The notes under the pieces: model-generated
Databases searched by the model: none
Seen by the model: the letters and a program-made list of their open reading frames with translations, nothing else
What the model was told of the DNA's origin: nothing
Source: an uncultured Lachnospiraceae bacterium
GTDB lineage: Bacteria; Bacillota; Clostridia; Lachnospirales; Lachnospiraceae
Assembly (NCBI GenBank): GCA_910577045.1
Contig: CAJTLB010000002.1
Location: 186,001 to 250,000 of the forward strand
Reading direction: 5' to 3'
DNA length: 64,000 nucleotides
In this document: in pieces, positions 33,136 through 42,261 of the stretch
Numbering within the stretch: the stretch's first letter is position 1
Layout of the letters: every line of letters starts with the position of its first letter
Made by a program: the position numbers and the translations under genes

Positions 33136-34911
33136 CTACTCTTTTGCCCCAAATACCCTTACACATAAATTATAATCTTGCGGCACTTCCCTTACAATAG
33201 CAAAAGCCCCTTCTGTCCTTCCTTTATCTTCTGTCCGGTACAGGCTAATACAATTATCCCCATCCCCTTCATAGCAATTAAAATCTATCCGATACGCCAT
33301 TCCAGGCTGCACAGGGATTTTTCCAGTTTCTAGCCTTACCCAGCCATTATCTTCAAATTCCGCTGCGGAAAGAGTTGTAGTATAAATCAAGTTATTACTC
33401 TCATATTCTACTAAATTAACTTCTATCTGTACTTCATTTTTCCTAGCATATGTTGCCGTCCTAAAATCAATTCGCTCTACTACTGCTTGATCTGCTACAA
33501 ATACCTGGGACATCCGGCTGGCAATTAATGGAACCTCTACCTGATAAGATGCTCCCGTATTTAATGACACATAAGGCGGCATAGCTGCTACTACAAAACA
33601 TATAATCGCTGGTACTAAAAAAATAGATAACCCTCCTAAGAAACGGGCACGTATCCAGCCAATACTAGAATCCACGCCACTGCTTACATTCCCTGTACAA
33701 TACTTTGGATGTTTAAATAAAGCAACCACTATCATAAGTGTAGTAAATAGGCTCCCCACCATATTCATATCTGTAACACGGAAAATTTCACGCATTGTAA
33801 GTTTTGTGCCAATATACTTATAAATAAAATCCCCAAAAATTCCCCAAGCAAACAACTCCTGATCTACATGGTCTGGCCAGATATTTATTGTATATATAAT
33901 AAACATTAACATCATAAAAATATCCAGTGCCATAAAAATTTTAGTATCCCGGTTTAAAAAAGAGGACATTACCCAAAATGGGACTGCAAATAATAACCAT
34001 TGCGGATGCCATTGGCTTAACCCAAAAATAACTGCTATTACCAAACACCCAAAATAAAATAACCATTGGGAAAGTTCACTTTTTGTTTTTGGATTTGTAA
34101 AATATGCCCATGCACATATCAAACAAAATAACATCATAACCAGGCTTAAATGGGCAGCACCTGTATCAATGCCAGCCTGGTACACATAACCTGTAGGGCC
34201 AAAGCCCAATACATATTGCCGGAATAAAGGGCTGTGGAAATAAAAAGCAAATTCTAACACATAGCACAAGGTAACACAAACCATATCCCGAAGAATTCGG
34301 AAAAAGTTTTTTTCCTTTAATAATAACATTGGCACGAAAATTAATAAAGAATAATACTTAAATGGCAAAGACAACGCAAAAAAAAGCACAAACAGCTTTC
34401 GATTATCTTTTAAATAATAATAAATGCCAAGCAAAATCAAAAATACCGTAAAGATATCATACTGCCCAAACATAAATTGGCTGAAAAAACCAATTGGTGT
34501 CGTTAAAAATACATAAGCACATAACTTACTTTTTTTCGTCCCCATCCCAATCACAGAAGCAATTTTAAAAATTAAAAAGCCAGATATTAGATATAAAGAA
34601 ACAGGGAGCAGCTTATACCACATTAATACCCCAAAATTATACGCAAACCGTTCTGGGCAAGTAACAAGCCCTAAAAGCCGGACTGGTATATTCCAAATGG
34701 CAAAAACCAAATAGGTACTTGGCATATAGCTTGCCCACATATTATATTGGTACGCATCCCATTCATAAAAATCCCAAAAATGCCCCTGTAGGTAGCCATA
34801 GGAACAACCAGCCGTGTGCATAATATCCCCTTGTTGAAAAGTAAAAAAACATACTACCGCAAAAAAAGCAAATACAATATAATCCAATTTTTTTAATGGT
34901 TTCTCAGCCAT
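33136..34911 (-). CDS. Polytopic membrane glycosyltransferase, GT87-like (paralogue 1)
   Basis: A 591-residue membrane protein, start at ATG 34911 (GGAG six bases upstream) instead of 34923. About twelve hydrophobic segments lie in residues 10-445, then a soluble C-terminal beta-rich domain (about 460-590) of unknown type. Sequence features such as YMPSTYLVFAIWNIP, PIGFFSQFMFGQYDIFTVFLIL and GLSQWHPQWLLFAVPFWV resemble GT87/PIG-M-like polyprenyl-phosphate-sugar transferases. It would add a sugar on the outer face of the membrane. The next gene encodes a close paralogue, so one arose by tandem duplication. Donor and acceptor are unknown. Confidence 0.75.
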   Translation of the reverse strand: MAEKPLKKLDYIVFAFFAVVCFFTFQQGDIMHTAGCSYGYLQGHFWDFYEWDAYQYNMWASYMPSTYLVFAIWNIPVRLLGLVTCPERFAYNFGVLMWYKLLPVSLYLISGFLIFKIASVIGMGTKKSKLCAYVFLTTPIGFFSQFMFGQYDIFTVFLILLGIYYYLKDNRKLFVLFFALSLPFKYYSLLIFVPMLLLKEKNFFRILRDMVCVTLCYVLEFAFYFHSPLFRQYVLGFGPTGYVYQAGIDTGAAHLSLVMMLFCLICAWAYFTNPKTKSELSQWLFYFGCLVIAVIFGLSQWHPQWLLFAVPFWVMSSFLNRDTKIFMALDIFMMLMFIIYTINIWPDHVDQELFAWGIFGDFIYKYIGTKLTMREIFRVTDMNMVGSLFTTLMIVVALFKHPKYCTGNVSSGVDSSIGWIRARFLGGLSIFLVPAIICFVVAAMPPYVSLNTGASYQVEVPLIASRMSQVFVADQAVVERIDFRTATYARKNEVQIEVNLVEYESNNLIYTTTLSAAEFEDNGWVRLETGKIPVQPGMAYRIDFNCYEGDGDNCISLYRTEDKGRTEGAFAIVREVPQDYNLCVRVFGAKE

Positions 34912-34925
34912 AATAAACTCCATCC

Positions 34926-36707
34926 CTAATGCCTATTCTTTGTATACAGCCGGATACAGAGATTGTAATCTTGGGCTGCACCTGCCTCCATATAATAATT
35001 GGAAGCATCTACTTGGTTCTTCGTCTGGTACAGGCAAATACAATCTGTAATGGATGCATTCGTTGCAGCGAACTCTAGCCGATATTGCATACCTTCTTTT
35101 AAATCCCCTGCTTCCACTGGCATTTCTATCCATGTATTATTTTTAAAACGGCTTGTATCATATACCATATGGCACACTTCACGCCCCGTTTCCATTTCCA
35201 CCAATGTTACAGAAAGCGGCGCTGTATTTACCCTTCCATAAGTCCCTTGAAAAAATTCTACTCGTACAATATCACTATATTCTGGCGTAAACACCTGCGT
35301 AATTGTCTTATCCAGCACTGGCACCTTAGGCTCCCCATTTGCCAAATCAAAACTTAAATATGGAGGGACCGCAGCTACTATATAACAGATTACTGCAGGC
35401 ACAATAAAAATAGAAATCCCCACTAAAAACCTTGCCCATAAAGCACGCATAGCATTTGGTATTGCTTGGTTAATAGCAAGTTGTGCATTTGGCGGATATT
35501 TAAAAACTGCTGTTACCACCATTAATGCTGTAAAAATCGTACCAGCAATATGGTTATTTTTGATAAAATAAATATCCCTCATCCGAAGTTCATTGTTTAA
35601 GTAGGGCATTACTTCTTTCCCAAACATGTTCTTTCCAAGAATTCCCCAGCTAAACATAGCCTGATCTGCATTATTAATATAAATTCCACACAAATAGATG
35701 CAAAAGAAAAGCATCATCAATACATCCAACACCCAAAATGCCTTTGTGTCTTTATGGAGGAATGCACCTAATACCCAGAATGGCACAGCAAATAACAACC
35801 ATTGCGGATGCCACTGGCTTAAGCCAAAAATCACTGTACAAGAAAGAGTCCCCAAAAAACACATCCATTGTGCTAACAATAATTTCCCAGATATATTTTT
35901 AAAATATGCCCAAGCACATATTAAACAAAATGTACAAATTACTAGGCTTAAATTTGTGGAGCCTGTTGGTAAAGACGCGCTATACACATATTCTGTTGGA
36001 GTAAACCCAAGCACATATTGGCGGAATAGCTCACTAGGCAAATACACAATTAGCTCCAAAGCATATGGAATGGCAACTAGCACCATATCACGGATAATTT
36101 TCCAGATTACTTTTTCCTTTAATAAAAGCAATGGCACAAAAACCAACAATGGGAAATATTTAAATGGGATAGCAAGGGCAAAAAATAACACAAACAACCA
36201 TCGGTTATCCTTTAAATAATAATAAATGCCAAGCAACATAAAAAATATGGTAAAACTATCATACTGGCCAAATAAAAATTGGCTGTAAAAACCAATTGGC
36301 GCCGTTAAAAACGCATACATACACAGCTTTGCCTTGCCCTCGCCCATTTCCAGCTCTTTTGCTATTTTATACATAATTACTGCAGAACCTAGGTAAAACA
36401 AAGTAGGAAGCAGCTTATACCACATCATTAAACCATAGGAAACTTCTAACTGTGGGCCTGTAAGAATACCTAACAGCTTAATTGGGATATTCCATATAGC
36501 AAATAAAATATAGGTACTTGGCATATAACTTGCAAACATATATGCCTGTTCTACATTCCATTCATAAAAGTCTAAAATATGCCCCTGTAAATAAGCAAAA
36601 GAACAACCTCCTGTGTGCCGAATGTCCCCATGCTGAAAGACTAGAAAACAAATACATGCACATATCCCAAATAAGATATAATCTCTTTTTTTCACTGAAT
36701 TTGCCAT
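34926..36707 (-). CDS. Polytopic membrane glycosyltransferase, GT87-like (paralogue 2)
   Basis: A 593-residue paralogue of the neighbouring protein with the same layout: about twelve membrane segments followed by a C-terminal soluble domain. Shared stretches include HTGGCSFAYLQGH, SYMPSTYILFAIWNIP, FGQYDSFTIFFMLLGIYYYL and LSQWHPQWLLFAVPFWV. The loop after helix 1 keeps an acidic residue (GDIRHTGG), as expected for a GT-C-type catalytic site. GAGAGG lies before the ATG. Retention of both copies suggests two different linkages or acceptors in the polymer. Confidence 0.75.
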   Translation of the reverse strand: MANSVKKRDYILFGICACICFLVFQHGDIRHTGGCSFAYLQGHILDFYEWNVEQAYMFASYMPSTYILFAIWNIPIKLLGILTGPQLEVSYGLMMWYKLLPTLFYLGSAVIMYKIAKELEMGEGKAKLCMYAFLTAPIGFYSQFLFGQYDSFTIFFMLLGIYYYLKDNRWLFVLFFALAIPFKYFPLLVFVPLLLLKEKVIWKIIRDMVLVAIPYALELIVYLPSELFRQYVLGFTPTEYVYSASLPTGSTNLSLVICTFCLICAWAYFKNISGKLLLAQWMCFLGTLSCTVIFGLSQWHPQWLLFAVPFWVLGAFLHKDTKAFWVLDVLMMLFFCIYLCGIYINNADQAMFSWGILGKNMFGKEVMPYLNNELRMRDIYFIKNNHIAGTIFTALMVVTAVFKYPPNAQLAINQAIPNAMRALWARFLVGISIFIVPAVICYIVAAVPPYLSFDLANGEPKVPVLDKTITQVFTPEYSDIVRVEFFQGTYGRVNTAPLSVTLVEMETGREVCHMVYDTSRFKNNTWIEMPVEAGDLKEGMQYRLEFAATNASITDCICLYQTKNQVDASNYYMEAGAAQDYNLCIRLYTKNRH

Positions 36708-36733
36708 AATAACCTCTCAAACTTAAATAACAT

Positions 36734-37993
36734 TTACATACGGCTTAAAACCCCTGTAAGGGCTGGAAGTACACAAATAGCAGCACCTACAAGGAAACGG
36801 AACCTTATCCAGCCTGTACAGGCCAAAGGCATATCCTCTGCTTTTTCTACTAAAAAAGCCGGATGTTTAAACCCTACAATAACCAGCAATAAAATAGTAT
36901 ATAAAGATGCCACCATGTCCAAGCTCCGGCCAAGCTGCTGAAATAAGATATAAACAGCCATTAACCCTGCCCATCCAATATCTAATATCATAAATATTCG
37001 GATATCTTTATGCAAAAATGCTGCCAATACACTAATGGGAACCAAAAAAATAAAGTACTCCACATTCCAATTTGTCAAACATAAAGTTGCCACGCCAGAA
37101 AGCCCTATAAAAAAGCACGCATAAGCTGCTAAATCTTTTTTTGACTTCGCATGTGTAAAATATGCAAACCCAAGAATTAAAATCCAAAAAAATATTACAT
37201 ATTGTATTGTAAAAATCCCAATATTCATTCCTGCGGAAAAATCCTTATTAATATCAAATAACTTTACATTTTTTAAAAATACTGCATTCCTGCTGTATAG
37301 CAAATATTCCAACCCATAAGGCAACAAGACTAAAATACTATCCTCACATAATTGCCTAAAGCGTTTTTCTTTTAAAAGCAATAATGGCAAAATCAATACT
37401 ACTGCATATAATTGATAAGCAACCGCTATTGCAAAACAAAAAATATAACCTACCCTATTGCCTTTTAAATAAAAATAAAATCCTAATAACAAAAAGAATA
37501 AAGCCATACTAAGAATCTGCCCATACGAAAACTGTAGAAAAAAGCCAACTGGCATAGTAAATGTAGCAAGGGCACATAATTTTGCTTTTTTTATCCCCAT
37601 CCCAATTTCCATAGCAATCTTATACACTAAATATGTACAAGCAATATACAAGATTACTAAAAACAACTTATACCAAATTAATACAAACCATGATACTTCT
37701 GGCATAGGGTAACGCACTAAAAAAGTAAGCTTTAAAGGAAGGTTCCAAACTGCATACGTCATATATACCAAGGGCATATAAAATAAACCCTCCATATGGC
37801 ACTCTTTTGCGTATTCGTAGAAATTTAAAAATTGCCTATTTAGATAGCCAAAACTAGAACTCGCGGTTTGGACAATAGAATCTGTACCAAACACTAAAAA
37901 CGCTGTAATTGTTACAAGCAGTACTGCTATATAGTCCAAGGAACTAAAAGGTTTTACTGGCTTTAAAAGTTCCTTTCCATCTTCCCTTAACAT
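36734..37993 (-). CDS. Polytopic membrane glycosyltransferase, GT87-like (shorter paralogue 3)
   Basis: About 419 residues if started at ATG 37993; the open frame reaches 38074 inside the preceding gene, and a start at 38011 (TTG) is also possible. It keeps the twelve-helix part of the two paralogues before it (FYMPLVYMTYAVWNLPLK, PVGFFLQFSYGQILSMALFFLLL) but ends right after the last membrane segment, lacking the soluble C-terminal domain. Divergence is much greater than between the other two, and some conserved positions differ (TDSIVQTASSS in place of GDI...GGCS). It may be an altered-specificity or helper copy. Confidence 0.65.
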   Translation of the reverse strand: MLREDGKELLKPVKPFSSLDYIAVLLVTITAFLVFGTDSIVQTASSSFGYLNRQFLNFYEYAKECHMEGLFYMPLVYMTYAVWNLPLKLTFLVRYPMPEVSWFVLIWYKLFLVILYIACTYLVYKIAMEIGMGIKKAKLCALATFTMPVGFFLQFSYGQILSMALFFLLLGFYFYLKGNRVGYIFCFAIAVAYQLYAVVLILPLLLLKEKRFRQLCEDSILVLLPYGLEYLLYSRNAVFLKNVKLFDINKDFSAGMNIGIFTIQYVIFFWILILGFAYFTHAKSKKDLAAYACFFIGLSGVATLCLTNWNVEYFIFLVPISVLAAFLHKDIRIFMILDIGWAGLMAVYILFQQLGRSLDMVASLYTILLLVIVGFKHPAFLVEKAEDMPLACTGWIRFRFLVGAAICVLPALTGVLSRM

Positions 37994-38042
37994 TTGAAAA
38001 AAATCCTTCAAATTTATGTCATCCTTTCCTGCTTTCAAACCT

Positions 38043-40037
38043 TTATAAATCAAATTTAATTGTAAAATCTGCACTGTCCAGAGAAAAATTCAGATTATAA
38101 TATGGATCGCCTTTCTCTAGTAACTCTTTATAACGTTCTCTAAACATCTTTACCTCACCTTCAAAACGAAGCCGTTTTTCCTCTGTATTTTCAAAGCCCC
38201 TAGACTTTGACTCATAATGGGTTAATTCCGCATAAGGGTTAAACACCACTAAAAGCCCCTTTTCCCGGATACGCAGGCAAAAATCTACATCATTAAATGC
38301 AACCGTAAACTTCTCATCTAATCCATTTAATTCATCAAATAATGCTTTCCGTACTAATAAACATGCCCCTGTCACGGCACTTACATCCTGTGCATAAAAC
38401 AGCCTTCCCATATACCCTAGGTTTTCCTTTGTCACCCCATAATGGCTGTGCCCTGCTGCACGGTGCGCACCAAGCCCAATTACTACCCCAGCATGTTGTA
38501 TAGTATCATCTGGATAATAAAGTTTTGCCCCTACAGCTCCCACATCTTTACGCTGCCCATACATTAAAAGCTCTTCTAGCCAATCTTCATTGATTACTTC
38601 AGTATCATTATTTAATAATAACAGATATTCTCCTTTTGCAAACCCTGCACCAAAATTATTGATTGCTGCATAATTAAATTCTGATTCCCATTTTACCACA
38701 GAAACTTCTGGCAATGTATTAAGATATTTATAATATTCAAAGGTTTCTTCTTCTGTACTGTTATTTTCTATTACAATAATTTCAAACTTCCTGTAAGAGG
38801 ATTTTTCCCGTATTGAATCAATACAACGGGTTAAATCATCAATATGGTCTTTGTTGGGAATTAATATAGAAACCAAAGGCTCTATTGTAAGCGCATAGTG
38901 GATACGGTATATTGTTGGAAATGCCTTTGTACTCTCTACTTTCGCCTGAATCCCCAGCGAAGCTAAACTATCTGTAACTACCCTTTTTCCTGCCTCTATC
39001 GCATATGGTTTCGAATTAATATCTGCTGCTACAGACTTTGGATGAGAACGCCAATAATATAATAATTTTGGAATATGCACAACCTTCCTAGCTGCCTGTG
39101 TTAGCCGGAGAATTAAATCATGGTCCTGGCTGCCGTCATATTGCCGGAACGTCCCTGCTTTTTTTAACAATTCCACATCAAATGTTGAAAAATGGCAAAT
39201 ATAATTATTGGCACGTAAATTATCAATTGCATAATCTGGCTTAAAATGGTACGTAATAATATGGCGTATATCATTCCCTTCAAATGTTGCTTCATCTGTA
39301 TAAATATAATCAGCATCTTGCTCACAAATTACCTTCATACATTCAAATAACACGGAGGGATGTAAAATATCATCATGGTCAAATAATGCCACATATTCTC
39401 CTGTTGCCATTTCAAAACAAATATTCGTATTTGCCGCAATGCCTTGATTTTCTATTTTCTGGTATTTAATACGAGAATCCTTTCCTTGGATAACATGGCA
39501 GAACTCCCCTACCTCTTTATGGTCTTTATCACTTCCATCTGCCAGGCACAGCTCCCAATTTCGGTATGTCTGCTGGATACAAGAATCTATCATTTCATCC
39601 AAATAAGGAATCGGCGTATTATAAAGAGGGACTAATATACTAAACCGTATATTTTTGGAAAATACTGTTTTTTCTTGTTCTTTCCTAATATTGGGCGGAA
39701 GGATAATCCGGTTCCATTCTCCTTTTCCTGTCCTTTTTTGCTTCCATTTTTGGCAAATACGTCTTATACTTCCAATAAAGCCATACTTTCCCAATACACT
39801 CTTTACACGTTTTATCTTTTTCCAGATAAAACGGAGTGGGGCAAGCATTTTCCAAACAGGAGAATTTTGATAATGTTCTGCTACTTTTAATAATTCTGCT
39901 TTCTCTGCATATAACCTTCCTACCTGATCTTTTAAATTCCGTATCGCAATAAGGTCTTCCTTCTTCTCCTCCATTTGTTTATAATATAACTTTTTATAAT
40001 GATCCGCAAGCATACGGTCTTTTTCAAACTCTGTCAT
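38043..40037 (-). CDS. Tandem GT2 glycosyltransferase with N-terminal coiled coil
   Basis: A 664-residue cytoplasmic protein with two family-2 glycosyltransferase domains. An N-terminal charged coiled-coil region (about 5-55) is followed by a VWKMLAPLRFIWKK helix of the type found in many polymer glycosyltransferases. The first GT2 (about 130-345) has FSILVPLYNTPIPYLDEMI and the metal site LFDHDD. The second (about 385-610) has VSILIPNKDHIDDLTRCI, LLNNDTEVI and FNDVDFCLRI. Two-domain enzymes of this type build rhamnan or O-antigen backbones. It is followed by the membrane GT87-like genes and preceded by Wzm. AGG-rich upstream sequence gives only a modest ribosome binding site. Confidence 0.88.
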   Translation of the reverse strand: MTEFEKDRMLADHYKKLYYKQMEEKKEDLIAIRNLKDQVGRLYAEKAELLKVAEHYQNSPVWKMLAPLRFIWKKIKRVKSVLGKYGFIGSIRRICQKWKQKRTGKGEWNRIILPPNIRKEQEKTVFSKNIRFSILVPLYNTPIPYLDEMIDSCIQQTYRNWELCLADGSDKDHKEVGEFCHVIQGKDSRIKYQKIENQGIAANTNICFEMATGEYVALFDHDDILHPSVLFECMKVICEQDADYIYTDEATFEGNDIRHIITYHFKPDYAIDNLRANNYICHFSTFDVELLKKAGTFRQYDGSQDHDLILRLTQAARKVVHIPKLLYYWRSHPKSVAADINSKPYAIEAGKRVVTDSLASLGIQAKVESTKAFPTIYRIHYALTIEPLVSILIPNKDHIDDLTRCIDSIREKSSYRKFEIIVIENNSTEEETFEYYKYLNTLPEVSVVKWESEFNYAAINNFGAGFAKGEYLLLLNNDTEVINEDWLEELLMYGQRKDVGAVGAKLYYPDDTIQHAGVVIGLGAHRAAGHSHYGVTKENLGYMGRLFYAQDVSAVTGACLLVRKALFDELNGLDEKFTVAFNDVDFCLRIREKGLLVVFNPYAELTHYESKSRGFENTEEKRLRFEGEVKMFRERYKELLEKGDPYYNLNFSLDSADFTIKFDL

Positions 40038-40057
40038 ACCTGTCCCATACCCTTCTC

Positions 40058-40888
40058 TTACAATACATCTGCAAAGTGCTTTTCTAGTTTTTTAAAAGTT
40101 AGAGTCCCCAACATAGCAATTAGTAATGCTACTGCCCAAAAATAAACCGTCCATTCCCCTTTTTCCCAAAACCAAACCTTATCTAAAAAAGTATCCCGGT
40201 ACCCACTAATAATATAATACACTGGGTTTAGTTTTAAAAAACGGTGTATTCCCGGACTAACCCAATCCATATCATTGACATCCCACATAATAGGGGTAAG
40301 CCACATAAAAAACTGCAACAATATATTTACAATCTGCCCTAAGTCACGGAAAAAAACTACCATAGACGCCGTAATATAAGACAGCCCTAGCACTAGCACA
40401 ATTGCCGCAAAACTATAATAAAAAACCTGCACCATATAAATATGGGCCGGCATCTGGAAACAGAAATAAACCACCACTGTTAGCCCAATAAAAAACAGAT
40501 GCACATAAGTCGCTGATATAATTTTTACAATAGGCAGCACACTAATTTTAAATACCACTTTTTTAACTAAATAAGAAAACTCCATTAAGCTATTTGTAGC
40601 ACTTAACAAAGCTTCTTGGAAAAATAAATATGGCACAATCCCTATTGTAAGCCAAAGGGCAAACGGCACATCCCGTTTCATCCCTTGTTTAAAGCCCACT
40701 TGGAAAACCAATATATAAATTGACACGGTGACAATTGGCTGTACAAATGCCCATAATATCCCTAAATAAGATGCCGCATAACGGCTTTTAAAATCTTTAT
40801 TTGCTAAATCGAATATTAACCTGCGGCTGCGGTATACATCTCTTATCCATAAAACTGCCAAACTCTGTACTTTTTTTAATTTACCCAT
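40058..40888 (-). CDS. wzm: ABC-2 polysaccharide export permease (Wzm/TagG-like)
   Basis: A 276-residue membrane subunit of the polysaccharide ABC exporter. The start is at ATG 40888 (AAGGGA upstream), not 40915. About six membrane segments; typical motifs are NKDFKSRYAASYLGILWAFVQP and FMWLTPIMWDV. It pairs with the Wzt-like ATPase encoded just upstream, separated only by the methyltransferase gene. It would flip a lipid-linked glycan to the outer face. This indicates an ABC-dependent, not Wzy-dependent, export route. Confidence 0.9.
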   Translation of the reverse strand: MGKLKKVQSLAVLWIRDVYRSRRLIFDLANKDFKSRYAASYLGILWAFVQPIVTVSIYILVFQVGFKQGMKRDVPFALWLTIGIVPYLFFQEALLSATNSLMEFSYLVKKVVFKISVLPIVKIISATYVHLFFIGLTVVVYFCFQMPAHIYMVQVFYYSFAAIVLVLGLSYITASMVVFFRDLGQIVNILLQFFMWLTPIMWDVNDMDWVSPGIHRFLKLNPVYYIISGYRDTFLDKVWFWEKGEWTVYFWAVALLIAMLGTLTFKKLEKHFADVL

Positions 40889-40892
40889 GCTT

Positions 40893-42248
40893 TTATCCCT
40901 TACGCCCATGTACAATATCCCCTATCTTACGGAGAGGACGAGTGAATTTCCAGCTTGTTGACCCTAAAAGTTCTTGTAATGTTTTTTCATGCGAGGCTGC
41001 CTTATCACGGAATATAGCATTATCTGTACGCAATGTCTCAATTTCCCTGCGAAGTACTGCCGCTTCTTTTAGGGCTGCTTGATATTGCTCCTCTTTTTCT
41101 GAAAGTTTCCTTCTTTCTTCTGCCCACACACTTTCAAAAAATTCCCATATTGCATTTACTTTTAAAGAATCTACCGTAATATAACGGAACGCCAATTTTA
41201 TATGGTAAAGGTTCCTTCCCTCTGCAGGGGCAAATACGATAGATGGGTCAGAAGATGTAAAAATATATTTATCACCATCCCGGTATGCTGCATTCCCTTC
41301 CATATAGCGGAGAGGTTTTTTCTCTCCTTCTATTAAATCGGAAGCTTCTAGCATTTCTACCATACAAGGGGCATTAAATGGATCTAACCGGATACTCCTT
41401 ACCCCTTCTGGCACGTCAAACTCCAATTCCTGTATTTTTACTGTATCCTCTACTGGGATTGTCCTAGCAAAATCTTCTGTAAAACCATCTCCTTGGTTCA
41501 TAAATAACTGGATAAAATAAGGATGTGTACCACTTTTTATATAATTCTCTGTTTCCTCCACAAATTCTGCGCCCAGCTTTACTTCATACACAAACTGGTA
41601 AATATCCCCATATGGCCTCATTTTCCAAAAACTCTCATCAATTCCTAGCACAGATGTATAAGCAGCCTCAATCTCAGTTGATCCTACTGGCGCATAAGTG
41701 GCAAACCGCTTTGCCACAGTAAGCCCCGTCCGGTTCATTGCATGCTCCAGGCTATTTTTTGTAAAAAAGTGGATATGTGTATTATCTAACAGCCCAACCT
41801 TTGTATATTCAAATTCATGGTTCATAAGATTAATTAAAACAGAATTATGTGCTAAGTTTGGCACAGAAAATAAAATAGAACCATCTTGTTTTAATAATGT
41901 TTTTGCTTTTATTAAAACCCTCTCTGGATCATGTAAATGTTCTAATACATCTGCAAAAGTAATATAATCAAAACGGATATTTTCAAAACGTTTCAGCCAT
42001 GTATATGTCTCAATATCATCTACTAGCAAATCTTCCCCATAACGTAATGCCTCTTTCCCCGCCTGTTCATCAATTTCTACCAAATATATTTTACAGCCCA
42101 ACGCCTCTTTTAAATATTTTGTCATCCGCCCATTTGCAGGGCCAAACTCCAACACAGTAGAGCCTCTTTTTATCTGATTAATAATCAGGGAAAGTGAATT
42201 GGTATTTATCATATCCAAGTCAAAGTCGTATTTTGATTCTATTATCAT
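40893..42248 (-). CDS. SAM-dependent methyltransferase with C-terminal coiled coil
   Basis: A 451-residue protein, started at ATG 42248 with GGAGG five bases before it (the frame extends to a GTG at 42260). Residues about 20-200 are a class I methyltransferase (VLEFGPANGRMTKYLKEALG for SAM binding, then DYITFADVLEHLHDPERVL). A middle beta-rich region (about 215-355) is unassigned. Residues about 365-430 are a coiled coil (EERRKLSEKEEQYQAAL...) ending in a GSTSWKFTRPLRKI helix. Its location between Wzm and Wzt recalls chain-terminating methyltransferases such as WbdD, which also carry coiled-coil rulers. That role is inferred, and no kinase domain is seen. Confidence 0.8.
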   Translation of the reverse strand: MIIESKYDFDLDMINTNSLSLIINQIKRGSTVLEFGPANGRMTKYLKEALGCKIYLVEIDEQAGKEALRYGEDLLVDDIETYTWLKRFENIRFDYITFADVLEHLHDPERVLIKAKTLLKQDGSILFSVPNLAHNSVLINLMNHEFEYTKVGLLDNTHIHFFTKNSLEHAMNRTGLTVAKRFATYAPVGSTEIEAAYTSVLGIDESFWKMRPYGDIYQFVYEVKLGAEFVEETENYIKSGTHPYFIQLFMNQGDGFTEDFARTIPVEDTVKIQELEFDVPEGVRSIRLDPFNAPCMVEMLEASDLIEGEKKPLRYMEGNAAYRDGDKYIFTSSDPSIVFAPAEGRNLYHIKLAFRYITVDSLKVNAIWEFFESVWAEERRKLSEKEEQYQAALKEAAVLRREIETLRTDNAIFRDKAASHEKTLQELLGSTSWKFTRPLRKIGDIVHGRKG

Positions 42249-42261
42249 AGCTGCCTCCACA

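Noticed and set aside
35698..36219. 173-codon plus-strand open frame opposite a GT87-like gene
   Set aside because: It is antisense to a well-supported membrane protein, with no ribosome binding site and unnatural composition.
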